A stretch of 64,000 bases of DNA from Neisseria bergeri (GTDB lineage Bacteria; Pseudomonadota; Gammaproteobacteria; Burkholderiales; Neisseriaceae): the NCBI GenBank assembly GCA_003044455.1, contig POWY01000002.1, positions 1 to 64,000 on the forward strand, written 5' to 3'. How positions within the stretch are numbered: position 1 is the first letter of the stretch; each line of letters starts with the position of its first letter. Positions 16,857 to 25,810 of this stretch are shown piece by piece. Below the pieces are notes generated by a model. It saw nothing but the letters and a program-made list of their open reading frames with translations, was not told the origin of the DNA and did not search any database. Made by a program: the position numbers and the translations under genes.

Positions 16857-17456
16857 TTAAAAATATATTTAATAACAAATTGATTATAACAACAATATTT
16901 TTCCTATTTATTATAATAGGATATGTTGCTGGATTTATTGATTATAATCAATTTGGCATTTATCCAAGAACTTTTTCATTTAATTCCATATATGGAATTG
17001 CTATGTCATGGACAATGCATGGTAACTGGAATCATTTGGAAAATAATTTATTGATATTAATTCAATTGATTATTCCATTTGTGATATTTGAAAAACAGTT
17101 GATAAAGAAATTCTGGCAATTGATTTTGATTTCAGGATGTTTTACTTGGATATTAGGCACATCCAACACTATCCATATAGGTGCTTCCAGCTTGATTTTT
17201 GCATTAATTGGATATATTCTGTCAACAGGCATATGTACTATTTTAAATATAATCGACCTTCGTTTTAAAATAACTAAAGCTAACCATAATATATTGCAAT
17301 CCAACAATAAATATAATAATAAATAAATATAATAATATTAAAGGTATTATTTATTTTGGTTTATCTTGCTTTTCAATATTTGAACTTGGATATTTGCAAT
17401 CTATATTAAATGGATTGTTTCCACAGTCATCCGATGAAATTTCTTTTCTATCCGAT
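16853..17456 (+). pseudogene. Rhomboid-like membrane protease, frameshifted and truncated
   Basis: TTG 16853 starts a polytopic protein with a rhomboid pattern: hydrophobic helix 1, then MHGNWNHLENNL (the HxxxN loop after TM1), and HIGASSLIFALIGY containing the GxS nucleophile region. The zero frame ends at 17326 in an AT-rich AAT/ATA run. Coding sense resumes in another frame (IKGIIYFGLSCFSIFELGYL) up to about 17450, where sequence ends just before the position of the catalytic His of TM6. Both the frameshift and the missing His argue that it is inactive. Confidence 0.6.
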
Positions 17457-17486
17457 AAGCCCCCGAAGCTAGCACTTCGGGGCTTT
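17457..17486. terminator. Bidirectional terminator before cca
   Basis: AAGCCCCCGAAG (17457-17468) pairs with CTTCGGGGCTT (17475-17485) around a CTAGCA-type loop. It serves the minus-strand cca gene and any plus-strand islet transcript. Confidence 0.8.
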
Positions 17487-17518
17487 GCTTTATCGAATTA
17501 ATGTCTTTCCGTCTTTTC

Positions 17519-18751
17519 TTACTCCGTACGAAACGCTTTTTGCAGCGGGGCGATTCGTGCCAACCGCGCACGGTCGATTTCTTCGGCGATAAGGTGCGCT
17601 TTTCCCTGCGCGCGGCATTCGGCAGCGATTTTGCCCGAATCCGCCTGATTGGCGGTTTCGAGCAGGGCGAGCCAGTGCGCGCGTTGCGGGTAGGGCGTGT
17701 GTTCGCGGTTCAGACGGCCTTGCGTATCGGCGATACAGACGTTCAATGCCGTCTGAAAACGCTCGGGACGGCGGAAGGCATCGGTTTTTTTCAATACGTT
17801 CAGAATGGTTTGGCTTTTAAGCTGTCCGACTTGGTGGAAAATAATGTGCCAACGGCAAACCAATTCGGCAAGCTCGGCGCAATGTTTCGGCGCACGCAGC
17901 CGATGATTGACTTCGCGCACGGGTTTGACGCCGTTGATGTCGTGTCCGTAGTGGCGCGGCAGGATGTCGGGCGGCGTTTTGGCTTTGCCCAAGTCGTGCA
18001 GCAGGGCGGCATAGCGTTCGGGCAGGCTCAAACCCATATCGGCGGCGCGTTGCAGCGTCATCAGGGTATGGATGCCGCTGTCGATTTCGGGATGGTAGTC
18101 GGCGCGTTGCGGCACGCCGAAGAGGGCATCGACTTCGGACAGCAAGACTTTAAGCGCGCCGCATTCGCGCAACACTTCAATCATCCTGCGGGGATTTTTC
18201 TCCATCAAGCCTTTTGCCAATTCCTGCCAGACGCGTTCGGCAACCAATGCGTCCGCTTCGCCGTTTTCGACCATTTTCCGCATCAGCTTCATGGTTTCTT
18301 CGGCGATTTCAAATCCGTAGCGCGCGGCAAAGCGGGCAGTGCGCAGAATGCGGACGGGGTCTTCGTCAAAGGCGGGGGAAACGTGGCGCAAAATGCCTGC
18401 CTTTAAATCCTGTTGTCCGCCGAAAGGGTCGATAATCTTGCCGTCCGCATCTTGCGCCATCGCGTTGATGGTCAGGTCGCGGCGCATCAAGTCCTGCTCC
18501 AGCGTAACGTCTTTGTCGGCGTGGAAACTGAAACCGGCATAGCCCTTGGCGGTTTTGCGCTCGGTACGGGCGAGGGCGTATTCTTCGTGGGTTTTGGGAT
18601 GAAGGAATACGGGAAAATCTTTGCCGACCGGCTGGAAGCCTTGCGCCAGCATGGTTTGCGCGTCTGCGCCGACGACCACCCAATCGCGGTCTTTGACGGG
18701 CAAGCCCAAAAGATAATCGCGGACTGCGCCGCCGACGAGGTAAGTCTGCAT
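17519..18751 (-). CDS. cca: CCA-adding tRNA nucleotidyltransferase
   Basis: Adds or repairs the 3' CCA end of tRNAs. At 410 residues it matches the gammaproteobacterial/betaproteobacterial form (about 412). Visible are the class II nucleotidyltransferase head (LVGGAVRDYLLGL, then RDW and EYALARTERK), the RRDLTINAMA and DPVRILRTARFAARYGF motifs, and a C-terminal HD phosphohydrolase motif (AALLHDLGKAKTP). The start ATG 18751 gives the expected MQTYLVGGAVRD N-terminus. No anomalies. Confidence 0.96.
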   Translation of the reverse strand: MQTYLVGGAVRDYLLGLPVKDRDWVVVGADAQTMLAQGFQPVGKDFPVFLHPKTHEEYALARTERKTAKGYAGFSFHADKDVTLEQDLMRRDLTINAMAQDADGKIIDPFGGQQDLKAGILRHVSPAFDEDPVRILRTARFAARYGFEIAEETMKLMRKMVENGEADALVAERVWQELAKGLMEKNPRRMIEVLRECGALKVLLSEVDALFGVPQRADYHPEIDSGIHTLMTLQRAADMGLSLPERYAALLHDLGKAKTPPDILPRHYGHDINGVKPVREVNHRLRAPKHCAELAELVCRWHIIFHQVGQLKSQTILNVLKKTDAFRRPERFQTALNVCIADTQGRLNREHTPYPQRAHWLALLETANQADSGKIAAECRAQGKAHLIAEEIDRARLARIAPLQKAFRTE

Positions 18752-18777
18752 ATGCTTCCTATTTTAAAGTTATCAAT

Positions 18778-18808
18778 AATGCCGTCTGAAGAGGCTTCAG
18801 ACGGCATT
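18778..18808. terminator. Inverted DUS terminator
   Basis: AATGCCGTCTGAAG pairs with CTTCAGACGGCATT around a short spacer. It sits between two minus-strand genes and ends the ABC-F transcript. Confidence 0.85.
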
Positions 18809-18835
18809 GTTTCAACCGGAGGGTATTTTGTGCGT

Positions 18836-20464
18836 TTATGCTACGCCTTTTTTCTCCAAGTAACTTTCGTAATCGCCCAAGTAGTGTTCATATCCACCTT
18901 TGCCATCCAATTCAATGATTTGGGTAGCCAGTGAAGATACAAACTGACGGTCGTGCGAGACGAAAATCAGCGTGCCGTTGTATTTTTCCAGTGCCATGTT
19001 CAAGGATTCGATGCTTTCCATGTCCATATGGTTGGTCGGTTCGTCCATCACCAAAACATTGGGTTTCAGCAGCAGCAGTTTGCCGTAAAGCATACGGCCT
19101 TTTTCGCCGCCGGAGAGGACTTTCACTTTTTTTACCACGTCGTTGCTGCCGAAGAGCAAACGCCCCAAAGTGCCCCGGATGACTTGTTCGTCGTCACCTT
19201 CCTGCCCCCATTGGCGCATCCATTCGCTCAAATCCATATCGACGTCGAAGTCGTTTTCATGGTCTTGCGGGTAGTAGCCGACACTGGCTTTTTCCGCCCA
19301 TTTGATGCTGCCTTCGTCCGGCAACAGGCCGTCTGAATATTTGGGGTTGTACGCGCCGGCCAAGAGTTTCAGCAAGGTAGATTTACCTGCGCCGTTCGGG
19401 CCGATGATGGCAAGGCGTTGGCCTGCTTCAAGGATGAAGTTCAGGTTTTTAAACAACTGGGTTTCAAAACGTTTGGCCAGTTTTTCAACTTCCACAGCCT
19501 GACGGTGCAACTTGGCTTTTTCATCGGCTTCAAAACGGATATACGGGTTTTGGCGGGTGGAAGGTTTGACTTCGACCATTTCCGATTTGATTTTGTCGGC
19601 CTGTTTCAGACGGCTGGTTGCCTGACGGGCTTTGGATTTATTGGCAGAGAAGCGGGCGACGAACTCTTGCAGCTCTTGCAGTTTCTCTTTGGCTTTGGCG
19701 TTGTCTTTCAGGGCGCGCTCACGCGATTGGGCGGAAGCGAGCATGTAGTCGTCGTAGTTGCCCGGATAGATGGTGATGGTGTTGTAGTCCAAATCCGCCA
19801 TGTGGGTGCAGACTTCGTTCAAAAAGTGACGGTCATGCGAGATGATAATCATGGTGGAGTCGTATTGGTTCAACACGCCTTCCAACCAGCGGATGGTATT
19901 GATGTCCAAGTTATTGGTCGGTTCGTCCAAGAGCAATACGTCTGGTTTGGAGAACAGGGCTTGCGCCAGCAATACGCGCAGTTTGAAACCCGGGGCGACT
20001 TCCGCCATGGTCGCATTGTGCAAATCTTCGGAAATGCCCACGCCGCTCAACAGTTCGGCGGCGCGCGCTTCGGCGGTGTAGCCGTCGTACTCGGCGAACT
20101 TGGCTTCTAGTTCGGCGGCTTTCATGTAATCGTCTTCGGTGGCTTCGGGGTTGGCGTAAATCGCATCACGTTCGGTCATCGCCGCCCACATTTCGGTGTG
20201 CCCCATCATCACCACGTCCAGCACGCGCATGTCTTCGTAGGCAAACTGGTCTTGGCGCAGCTTACCCAAGCGTACGCCGTTTTCAATCGCCACTTCGCCC
20301 GCAGTCTGTTCCAAATCGCCGCCGAGGATTTTCATGAAGGTGGATTTGCCCGAACCGTTCGCGCCGATCAAGCCGTAGCGGTTGCCTTCGCCGAATTTGA
20401 CGGATACGTTTTCAAACAGCGGCTTCGCGCCGAACTGCATGGTAATGCCGTTGGTAGAAATCAT
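18836..20464 (-). CDS. ybiT: ABC-F ATPase, YbiT-like
   Basis: A soluble protein with two tandem ABC domains and no membrane segment, the ABC-F layout; members act on the ribosome. Walker A motifs are GANGSGKST and GPNGAGKST; each half has a Walker B ([21 protein letters not shown]). The interdomain linker is rich in Lys/Arg/Glu ([19 protein letters not shown]). ATG 20464 ([12 protein letters not shown]) gives 542 residues, near the ~530 of YbiT, and is preferred to an upstream ATG at 20566 that would add a non-conserved leader. Substrate state on the ribosome is not known from sequence. Confidence 0.9.
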   Translation of the reverse strand: MISTNGITMQFGAKPLFENVSVKFGEGNRYGLIGANGSGKSTFMKILGGDLEQTAGEVAIENGVRLGKLRQDQFAYEDMRVLDVVMMGHTEMWAAMTERDAIYANPEATEDDYMKAAELEAKFAEYDGYTAEARAAELLSGVGISEDLHNATMAEVAPGFKLRVLLAQALFSKPDVLLLDEPTNNLDINTIRWLEGVLNQYDSTMIIISHDRHFLNEVCTHMADLDYNTITIYPGNYDDYMLASAQSRERALKDNAKAKEKLQELQEFVARFSANKSKARQATSRLKQADKIKSEMVEVKPSTRQNPYIRFEADEKAKLHRQAVEVEKLAKRFETQLFKNLNFILEAGQRLAIIGPNGAGKSTLLKLLAGAYNPKYSDGLLPDEGSIKWAEKASVGYYPQDHENDFDVDMDLSEWMRQWGQEGDDEQVIRGTLGRLLFGSNDVVKKVKVLSGGEKGRMLYGKLLLLKPNVLVMDEPTNHMDMESIESLNMALEKYNGTLIFVSHDRQFVSSLATQIIELDGKGGYEHYLGDYESYLEKKGVA

Positions 20465-20531
20465 TATTGGTAAAGCCTTTATTGAACAAGAGATTAATTT
20501 TTCGAATTTTCGGATTGTAACATAAGCGCAC

Positions 20532-20553
20532 TGCCGTCTGAAACAGACGGGCA
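20532..20553. repeat. Short inverted repeat with DUS core
   Basis: GCCGTCTG AAA CAGACGGGC forms a small hairpin in the divergent promoter region between the ABC-F gene and the arsC-like gene. Confidence 0.5.
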
Positions 20554-20612
20554 AATTTTCAGACACTTATAGTAAAATGTCCGTTTTATTATTTCAGGCA
20601 AAAGGTTTTCAA

Positions 20613-20987
20613 ATGATAATCCTTCACGGCATTCCAAATTGCGATACGGTCAAAAAAGCCAAAAACCGGCTTACCGGATACGGCTTGGAGTTTGAATTTC
20701 GGGATTTTAAGAAACAGAGGCCGTCTGAAGCGGAAATCTGCTCGTGGCTGGAACAAGTGCCTTTGGAAACCCTGCTCAACAAACGGGGAACCACATGGCG
20801 CAAACTTGATGCCGAAACACAGCAAAAAGCCCTGTCCTCGACAGCGGAGGCCGTCAAACTGATGTCCGAAATGCCGAGCCTGATCAAGCGTCCCGTATTG
20901 GAGTGCGGCAGCAGGGTTTACGTCGGCTTCAGCGAAGAAACCTACGACGGCATCTTCAACCGGCAAGCCCCGTGCAGACAGGGATAA
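20613..20987 (+). CDS. ArsC/Spx-family protein (YffB-like)
   Basis: 124 residues with a thioredoxin-like ArsC fold. The N-terminal LHGIPNCDTVKKAKNRL holds the single conserved Cys, and the middle has PSEAEICSWLEQVPLETLLNKRGTTWR and IKRPVLE, all typical of the YffB branch. These proteins may be glutathione-dependent reductases; the arsenate reductase activity of true ArsC is not implied. ATG 20613 is chosen because of the GGCAAAAGG site and fits the family N-terminus. Confidence 0.85.
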   Translation: MIILHGIPNCDTVKKAKNRLTGYGLEFEFRDFKKQRPSEAEICSWLEQVPLETLLNKRGTTWRKLDAETQQKALSSTAEAVKLMSEMPSLIKRPVLECGSRVYVGFSEETYDGIFNRQAPCRQG

Positions 20988-21046
20988 AAACCGTTACAAT
21001 ACCCGACTTGAATTTCCCGTTCCCATTCTATATCCCGATTTAAAAT

Positions 21047-22585
21047 ATGTTCCATTCCATCGAAAAATACAGAACGCCCGCCCAAGTCCTTTTGGGGCTG
21101 ATTGCATTAACCTTCGTCGGCTTCGGGGTCAGCACGGTATCCCATCCGGGCGCCGACTACATCGTCCAAGTGGGCGACGAAAAAATCAGCGATCATTCGA
21201 TTAATGTCGCCATGCAAAATGAACAGGCTGACGGCGGCAGCCCGTCACGCGATGCCGTATTCCAATCCCTGCTGCAACGCGCCTATCTGAAACAGGGCGC
21301 GAAGCTGATGGGCATTTCGGTTTCTTCCGAACAAATCAAGCAGATGATTGTGGATGATCCCAATTTCCACGACGCAAACGGCAAATTCAGCCATGCTCTT
21401 TTGAGCCAGTACCTTTCGCAACGCCATATGTCGGAAGACCAGTTCGTCGAGGAAATCCGTAACCAATTCGCATTGCAGAATTTGGTAAACCTTGTTCAAA
21501 ACGGTGTCTTGGTCGGCGACGTGCAGGCGGAACAGCTGATCAGGCTGACGCAGGTCAACCGCACCATCCGTTCGCACACCTTCAATCCCGACGAGTTCAT
21601 CGCCCAAGTCAAAGCGTCTGAAGCCGATTTGCAGAAATTTTATAATGCAAACAAAAAAGACTACCTGCTGCCGCAGGCAGTCAAATTGGAATATGTCGCC
21701 CTGAATCTGAAGGATTTTGCAGACAAGCAGACCGTCAGCGAAACAGAAGTGAAAAATGCGTTTGAAGAGCGCGTGGCGCGTTTGCCGGCAAATGAAGCCA
21801 AACCTTCTTTCGAGCAGGAAAAAGCCGCCGTCGAAAACGAATTGAAAATGAAAAAGGCGGTTGCCGACTTCAATAAGGCAAAAGAAAAGCTGGGCGATGA
21901 TGCGTTCAACCATCCTTCCTCGCTTGCCGAAGCCGCCAAAAACAGCGGTTTGAAAGTGGAAACTCAAGATACGTGGTTGAGCAGGCAGGACGCGCAAATG
22001 TCCGGTATGCCCGAAAACCTGATCAATGCCGTATTCAGCGACGACGTATTGAAGAAAAAACACAATTCCGAAGTATTGTCTATCAATAATGAAACCGCAT
22101 GGGTCGTCCGTGCCAAAGAAGTCCGCGAAGAAAAAACCTTACCGTTTGAAGAAGCCAAAGATGCGGTGCGTCAGGCTTATATCCGCGCTGAAGCCGCCAA
22201 ACTTGCCGAAAACAAGGCAAAAGAAACGCTGGCGCAGTTGAGCGGAGGCAAGGCAGTTGACGTGAAATGGTCGGAAGTGTCTATTTTGGGCGCGCAGCAG
22301 GCAAGGCAGTCCATGCCGCCCGAGGCTTATGCGGAACTGCTGAAAGCAAAACCTGCAAACGGCAAACCCGCCTATGTCAGACTGACCGGCCTGCCGGCAC
22401 CCGTGATTGTCGAAGTACAGGCTGTAACGCCGCCCGATGATACCGCCGCGCGCATCCCGCCTGCGAAACAGGCTTTGGCGCAACAGCAGTCTGCCAATAC
22501 CTTCGACCTGCTGATCCGCTATTTCAACGGCAAAATCAAACAGACCAAAGGAGCGCAATCGGTCGACAACGGCGACGGTCAGTAA
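21047..22585 (+). CDS. ppiD: Periplasmic folding factor PpiD/SurA-like
   Basis: 512 residues: an N-terminal membrane anchor (VLLGLIALTFVGFGVST, about residues 14-30), a SurA-like N-domain (VQVGDEKISDHSINVAMQNEQ), a long helical region, and a weakly conserved parvulin-like segment (LPQAVKLEYVALNLKDFADK, then FEEAKDAVRQAY). It would sit in the inner membrane facing the periplasm and help outer-membrane and secreted proteins fold. Parvulin catalytic residues are not evident, so isomerase activity is doubtful. Complete gene; start ATG 21047. Confidence 0.85.
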   Translation: MFHSIEKYRTPAQVLLGLIALTFVGFGVSTVSHPGADYIVQVGDEKISDHSINVAMQNEQADGGSPSRDAVFQSLLQRAYLKQGAKLMGISVSSEQIKQMIVDDPNFHDANGKFSHALLSQYLSQRHMSEDQFVEEIRNQFALQNLVNLVQNGVLVGDVQAEQLIRLTQVNRTIRSHTFNPDEFIAQVKASEADLQKFYNANKKDYLLPQAVKLEYVALNLKDFADKQTVSETEVKNAFEERVARLPANEAKPSFEQEKAAVENELKMKKAVADFNKAKEKLGDDAFNHPSSLAEAAKNSGLKVETQDTWLSRQDAQMSGMPENLINAVFSDDVLKKKHNSEVLSINNETAWVVRAKEVREEKTLPFEEAKDAVRQAYIRAEAAKLAENKAKETLAQLSGGKAVDVKWSEVSILGAQQARQSMPPEAYAELLKAKPANGKPAYVRLTGLPAPVIVEVQAVTPPDDTAARIPPAKQALAQQQSANTFDLLIRYFNGKIKQTKGAQSVDNGDGQ

Positions 22586-22607
22586 TTGACACTTTTGTTG
22601 ACGACAT

Positions 22608-22634
22608 AACGGTCGGAATATTCCGACCGTTTTC
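22608..22634 (+). terminator. Terminator after ppiD
   Basis: AACGGTCGGAAT pairs with ATTCCGACCGTT as a perfect palindrome, then T residues. The recR start lies 15 bases after, so readthrough or a start inside the hairpin shadow is possible. Confidence 0.75.
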
Positions 22635-22648
22635 CCATATGGCGGAGT

Positions 22649-23269
22649 ATGATGAATTCCAAAAAACAGGATGCCTTCCAAAGGCTGATAGGTGCGCTGA
22701 AAGTATTGCCCAACGTCGGGCCGAAATCGGCACAGCGGATGGCGTACCATCTGTTGCAGCACAAGCGCAAAGAGGCTGAAGAGCTGGCGGATGCCTTACA
22801 GACGGCATTGAGACAGGTTCACCATTGCGCGAGGTGCAACACGTTTTGCGAAGGCGGATTGTGCGATATTTGTGCCGATGAAACACGCGACGGTCGGCGG
22901 CTGATGGTGGTGCATATGCCTGCCGACGTGTCGAATATGGAAGCGGCAAACTGCCACGACGGGCTGTATTTCGTCCTAATGGGGCAAATCAATACGGCAT
23001 TGGGAATAGACGTATCCGCCATCGCATTGGACAGGCTGGCGCAACGGCTGGGTAGCGGGGAAGTCGAAGAAATCATTATTGCAACCGCTTTTACCGCAGA
23101 AGGCAATGCCACGGCGTATGTCCTGTCCGAGTTTTTCAAAAACCTGCCTTACAAAGTCAGCAGGCTGTCGCAGGGCATCCCCTTGGGAGGCGAATTGGAA
23201 TATGTCGATGCGGGAACGCTGGCGCAGGCGGTGTACGAACGGCGGCTGATTAAAGAAGGCGGGGCGTAA
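22649..23269 (+). CDS. recR: Recombination protein RecR
   Basis: RecR acts with RecF/RecO to load RecA at gaps. The 206 residues show a helix-hairpin-helix at the start (LKVLPNVGPKSAQRMAYHLL), the four-Cys zinc finger CARCNTFCEGGLCDIC (about residues 58-73), a Toprim domain (LMVVHMPADVSNMEAANCHDGLYFVLMG) and the C-terminal SRLSQGIPLGGELEYVDAGTLAQA motif. Two ATGs are adjacent at 22649 and 22652; either could be used. Confidence 0.96.
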   Translation: MMNSKKQDAFQRLIGALKVLPNVGPKSAQRMAYHLLQHKRKEAEELADALQTALRQVHHCARCNTFCEGGLCDICADETRDGRRLMVVHMPADVSNMEAANCHDGLYFVLMGQINTALGIDVSAIALDRLAQRLGSGEVEEIIIATAFTAEGNATAYVLSEFFKNLPYKVSRLSQGIPLGGELEYVDAGTLAQAVYERRLIKEGGA

Positions 23270-23282
23270 CGCCGCCAATGCA

Positions 23283-23315
23283 AAATGCCGTCTGAAGCCT
23301 TCAGACGGCATTTTT
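23283..23315. terminator. Inverted DUS terminator
   Basis: AAATGCCGTCTGAAG pairs with CTTCAGACGGCATTT around one to two bases, with T tail. It serves recR and the convergent gene. Confidence 0.9.
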
Positions 23316-23324
23316 CCGGGCGGT

Positions 23325-23603
23325 TTACTTGCAGTTGAGCCCTTGAATCTGCAACGCGCCTCCGTTGCCGACTTTGAACACGCACTGCGTCGCGCTGCTG
23401 CCGGACACGGTAATGCTGCCGCTGCCGCCGTTCAGGCTGACAGGTTCCTTAACGCCCATACCGACTGCCGTTGCCGCCAGTTTTTGCGCGTCGGCTTCGG
23501 AATAAGGCGTGTTGTTGGCATCGATTTTGATTTCTTTGGCGTAGGCAGCCGCAGCGGCGGATAAGGCGATGGCGCACAAAGCAAAAGCAGTTCGGATATT
23601 CAT
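23325..23603 (-). CDS. Small secreted protein
   Basis: 92 residues starting at ATG 23603, which has a GAGGAAAAC site. A signal peptide (NIRTAFALCAIALSAAAAAYA) is followed by a short mature protein that ends SGSSATQCVFKVGN then LQIQGLNCK; the two Cys could form a periplasmic disulfide. No domain is recognised. Faces recR convergently. Confidence 0.75.
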   Translation of the reverse strand: MNIRTAFALCAIALSAAAAAYAKEIKIDANNTPYSEADAQKLAATAVGMGVKEPVSLNGGSGSITVSGSSATQCVFKVGNGGALQIQGLNCK

Positions 23604-23807
23604 TGTTTTCCTCAAGAAACGGTTTTTCTGAAGGAAAGGATAGGGCAGTTTGACGCGTTGTGCAAGTTTTCCGCCCGCTCTGCCGCCCCGTCCCCCGCAC
23701 TCGGGCGTTCGAACGCTGCCGGGGTTTTACGGTACAATAAACTTTTGCCGCCGCCCCCAAACCGCCGTCCGGGGCGGCACGTTTGCAGACATTTTTAAGG
23801 TAGCGTT

Positions 23808-25055
23808 ATGTTTTCTCTAGAGGCTTGGATAGGCTTGAGGTATCTCAGGGCGAAAAAGCGCAACGGCTTTATGTCGTTTATCACGATGGTTTCGATTGCC
23901 GGAATCGCCTTGGGCGTAACCGCGCTGATTGTCGTCTTGTCGGTTATGAACGGCTTTCAGAAAGAAATACGCGGGCAGCTCCTGAATGTCGCGCCGCACG
24001 CCGAAATCGGCTATATCGACAATACGGATACGGATTGGCGCAACCTGCTTCGGTTTACCGAAAACCGCAAAGGTATTTTGGCTGCCGCGCCCTATGTTTC
24101 CAATCAGGCATTGCTGGCAAACGCGGGCGAAATCAGGGGCGTGCAGATGCGCGGCATTTTGCCGTCTGAAGAGCGCAAAGTGGTGGAATACGGCGACAAA
24201 ATGCCGGCAGGCAAGTTTGAAGACCTGATTCCGGGCGAGTTTGACATTATCCTCGGTGTCGGTTTGGCGGAGGCTTTGGGTGCGGAAGTCGGCAATAAAG
24301 TTACCGTCATCACGCCGGAGGGCAACGTTACCCCTGCCGGAGTCGTGCCGCGCCTGAAGCAGTTTACCGTGGTCGGTCTGGTCAAGACGGGCGTTTACGA
24401 AGTGGACAACTCATTGGCGATGACGCATATCCAAGACGCGCGCGTACTGTACCGCTTGGATAAGGAAGTTGCGGGGCTGCGGCTGAAACTCGCCGACCCG
24501 CAAAACGCCCCCGCCTTGACGGCAACACTGATTCCGGAGGCGCAAAGGGACGCGGTTTGGGTGCGCGATTGGACGTACAGCAACCGCAGCTATTTTGAGG
24601 CGGTCGAACTGGAAAAACGGATGATGTTCATCATCCTGACGCTGATTATCGCCGTGGCGGCGTTCAACCTTGTCTCTTCCTTGGTAATGGCGGTTACGGA
24701 AAAGCAGGCGGACATTGCGATTTTGCGGACTTTGGGTCTTTCCCCTGCCGGCGTGATGAAGATTTTTATGGTGCAGGGCGCGTTTTCAGGCTTTTTCGGC
24801 ACGCTGGCGGGTGTGGTCTGCGGCGTGTTGTTGGGCTGGAATGTGGGAAGGATTGTTGCATTTTTTGAACGTTTGTTCGGTGTCCACCTCATTAATTCTC
24901 AGGTTTATTTTATCGACTACCTGCCCAGCGATGTCGATATGGGCGACGTTGCCCTGATTGCCTGCATTTCCTTGGGACTGTCTTTCGTTGCCACGCTCTA
25001 CCCGAGCTGGCGCGCGTCAAAAACCCAACCGGCGGAGGCTTTGCGTTATGAGTGA
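23808..25055 (+). CDS. lolC: Lipoprotein-releasing ABC permease LolC/LolE-type
   Basis: 415 residues with the LolCE topology: TM1 near residues 24-46 ([19 protein letters not shown]), a large periplasmic domain, and three TM segments at the C-terminus ([21 protein letters not shown], then [17 protein letters not shown]). The N-terminal [23 protein letters not shown] and the C-terminal [19 protein letters not shown] are family signatures. It extracts outer-membrane lipoproteins from the inner membrane for LolA. The stop overlaps the lolD start. A single permease gene suggests a homodimer or LolF-type system, as in other Neisseria-like bacteria. Confidence 0.94.
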   Translation: MFSLEAWIGLRYLRAKKRNGFMSFITMVSIAGIALGVTALIVVLSVMNGFQKEIRGQLLNVAPHAEIGYIDNTDTDWRNLLRFTENRKGILAAAPYVSNQALLANAGEIRGVQMRGILPSEERKVVEYGDKMPAGKFEDLIPGEFDIILGVGLAEALGAEVGNKVTVITPEGNVTPAGVVPRLKQFTVVGLVKTGVYEVDNSLAMTHIQDARVLYRLDKEVAGLRLKLADPQNAPALTATLIPEAQRDAVWVRDWTYSNRSYFEAVELEKRMMFIILTLIIAVAAFNLVSSLVMAVTEKQADIAILRTLGLSPAGVMKIFMVQGAFSGFFGTLAGVVCGVLLGWNVGRIVAFFERLFGVHLINSQVYFIDYLPSDVDMGDVALIACISLGLSFVATLYPSWRASKTQPAEALRYE

Positions 25056-25743
25056 GTTGATTTTGAAATGCGAAGGCGTGGGCAAACGCTATCGGGACGG
25101 CGGTTTGGATGTTCCGGTTCTGCATGGTCTGAATTTGGAAATCCGTGCCGGAGAAAGTACCGGCATCGTCGGCTCTTCGGGCAGCGGAAAATCGACACTG
25201 CTGCATATTTTGGGTGGGCTGGATATGCCGTCTGAAGGCAGGGTGCTGCTGATGGGCGAGGATTTGCGTGCCTTAAACCAGCGGCGTTTGGGCGATTTGC
25301 GCAACCGCCATCTCGGTTTCGTGTACCAGTTCCACCATCTTCTGCCCGAATTTTCGGCACTGGAAAACGTGATGATGCCCCTTCTAATCGGCAAAAAAAG
25401 CCGTGAAGAAGCTGCGGAGGCAGCAATGGCGATGCTGGAAAAGGTCGGACTGAAACACCGTTCGGCGCACCGCGCAGGCGAACTGTCCGGCGGTGAGCGG
25501 CAGCGTGCCGCCATTGCACGCGCCTTGGTTACGCAACCCAAATGCCTGCTTGCCGACGAACCGACCGGCAACCTCGACCGGGCAAACGCCAGGAATGTTC
25601 TGGATATGATGCTGGAACTGAAAACAGAATTGGGGACAGGGCTGGTGGTCGTAACGCACGACGACGAACTTGCCGGCCGCTTCGGGAGCGTTATGGAGAT
25701 GAAAGACGGCAGCCTGCACCCCAAACAGGGCGCAAACGCCTAA
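25048..25743 (+). CDS. lolD: Lipoprotein-releasing ABC ATPase LolD
   Basis: 231 residues; starts at ATG 25048 within the end of lolC. Walker A is GSSGSGKST, signature [15 protein letters not shown], Walker [14 protein letters not shown]-loop VVTHDDELA; the LolD motif region ([23 protein letters not shown]) is clear. It powers the LolC-type permease. A DUS occurs within the coding region at about 25228. Confidence 0.96.
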   Translation: MSELILKCEGVGKRYRDGGLDVPVLHGLNLEIRAGESTGIVGSSGSGKSTLLHILGGLDMPSEGRVLLMGEDLRALNQRRLGDLRNRHLGFVYQFHHLLPEFSALENVMMPLLIGKKSREEAAEAAMAMLEKVGLKHRSAHRAGELSGGERQRAAIARALVTQPKCLLADEPTGNLDRANARNVLDMMLELKTELGTGLVVVTHDDELAGRFGSVMEMKDGSLHPKQGANA

Positions 25744-25762
25744 ACAGCCGAAACAACACCGC

Positions 25763-25795
25763 GCCGTCTGAAGCCCCGCGCCTTCAGACGGCATT
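25763..25795. terminator. Inverted DUS terminator
   Basis: GCCGTCTGAAG (25763-25773) pairs with CTTCAGACGGC (25782-25792), separated by eight GC-rich bases. It ends lolCD. Confidence 0.85.
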
Positions 25796-25810
25796 TCGAC
25801 AAGGAATACG

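Noticed and set aside
19418-20110. Long plus-strand frames opposite the ABC-F gene (and similar shadows opposite lon, recD, ppiD, cca and glnD)
   Set aside because: They mirror real genes in GC-biased codons, lack start signals and have no domain-like sequence.
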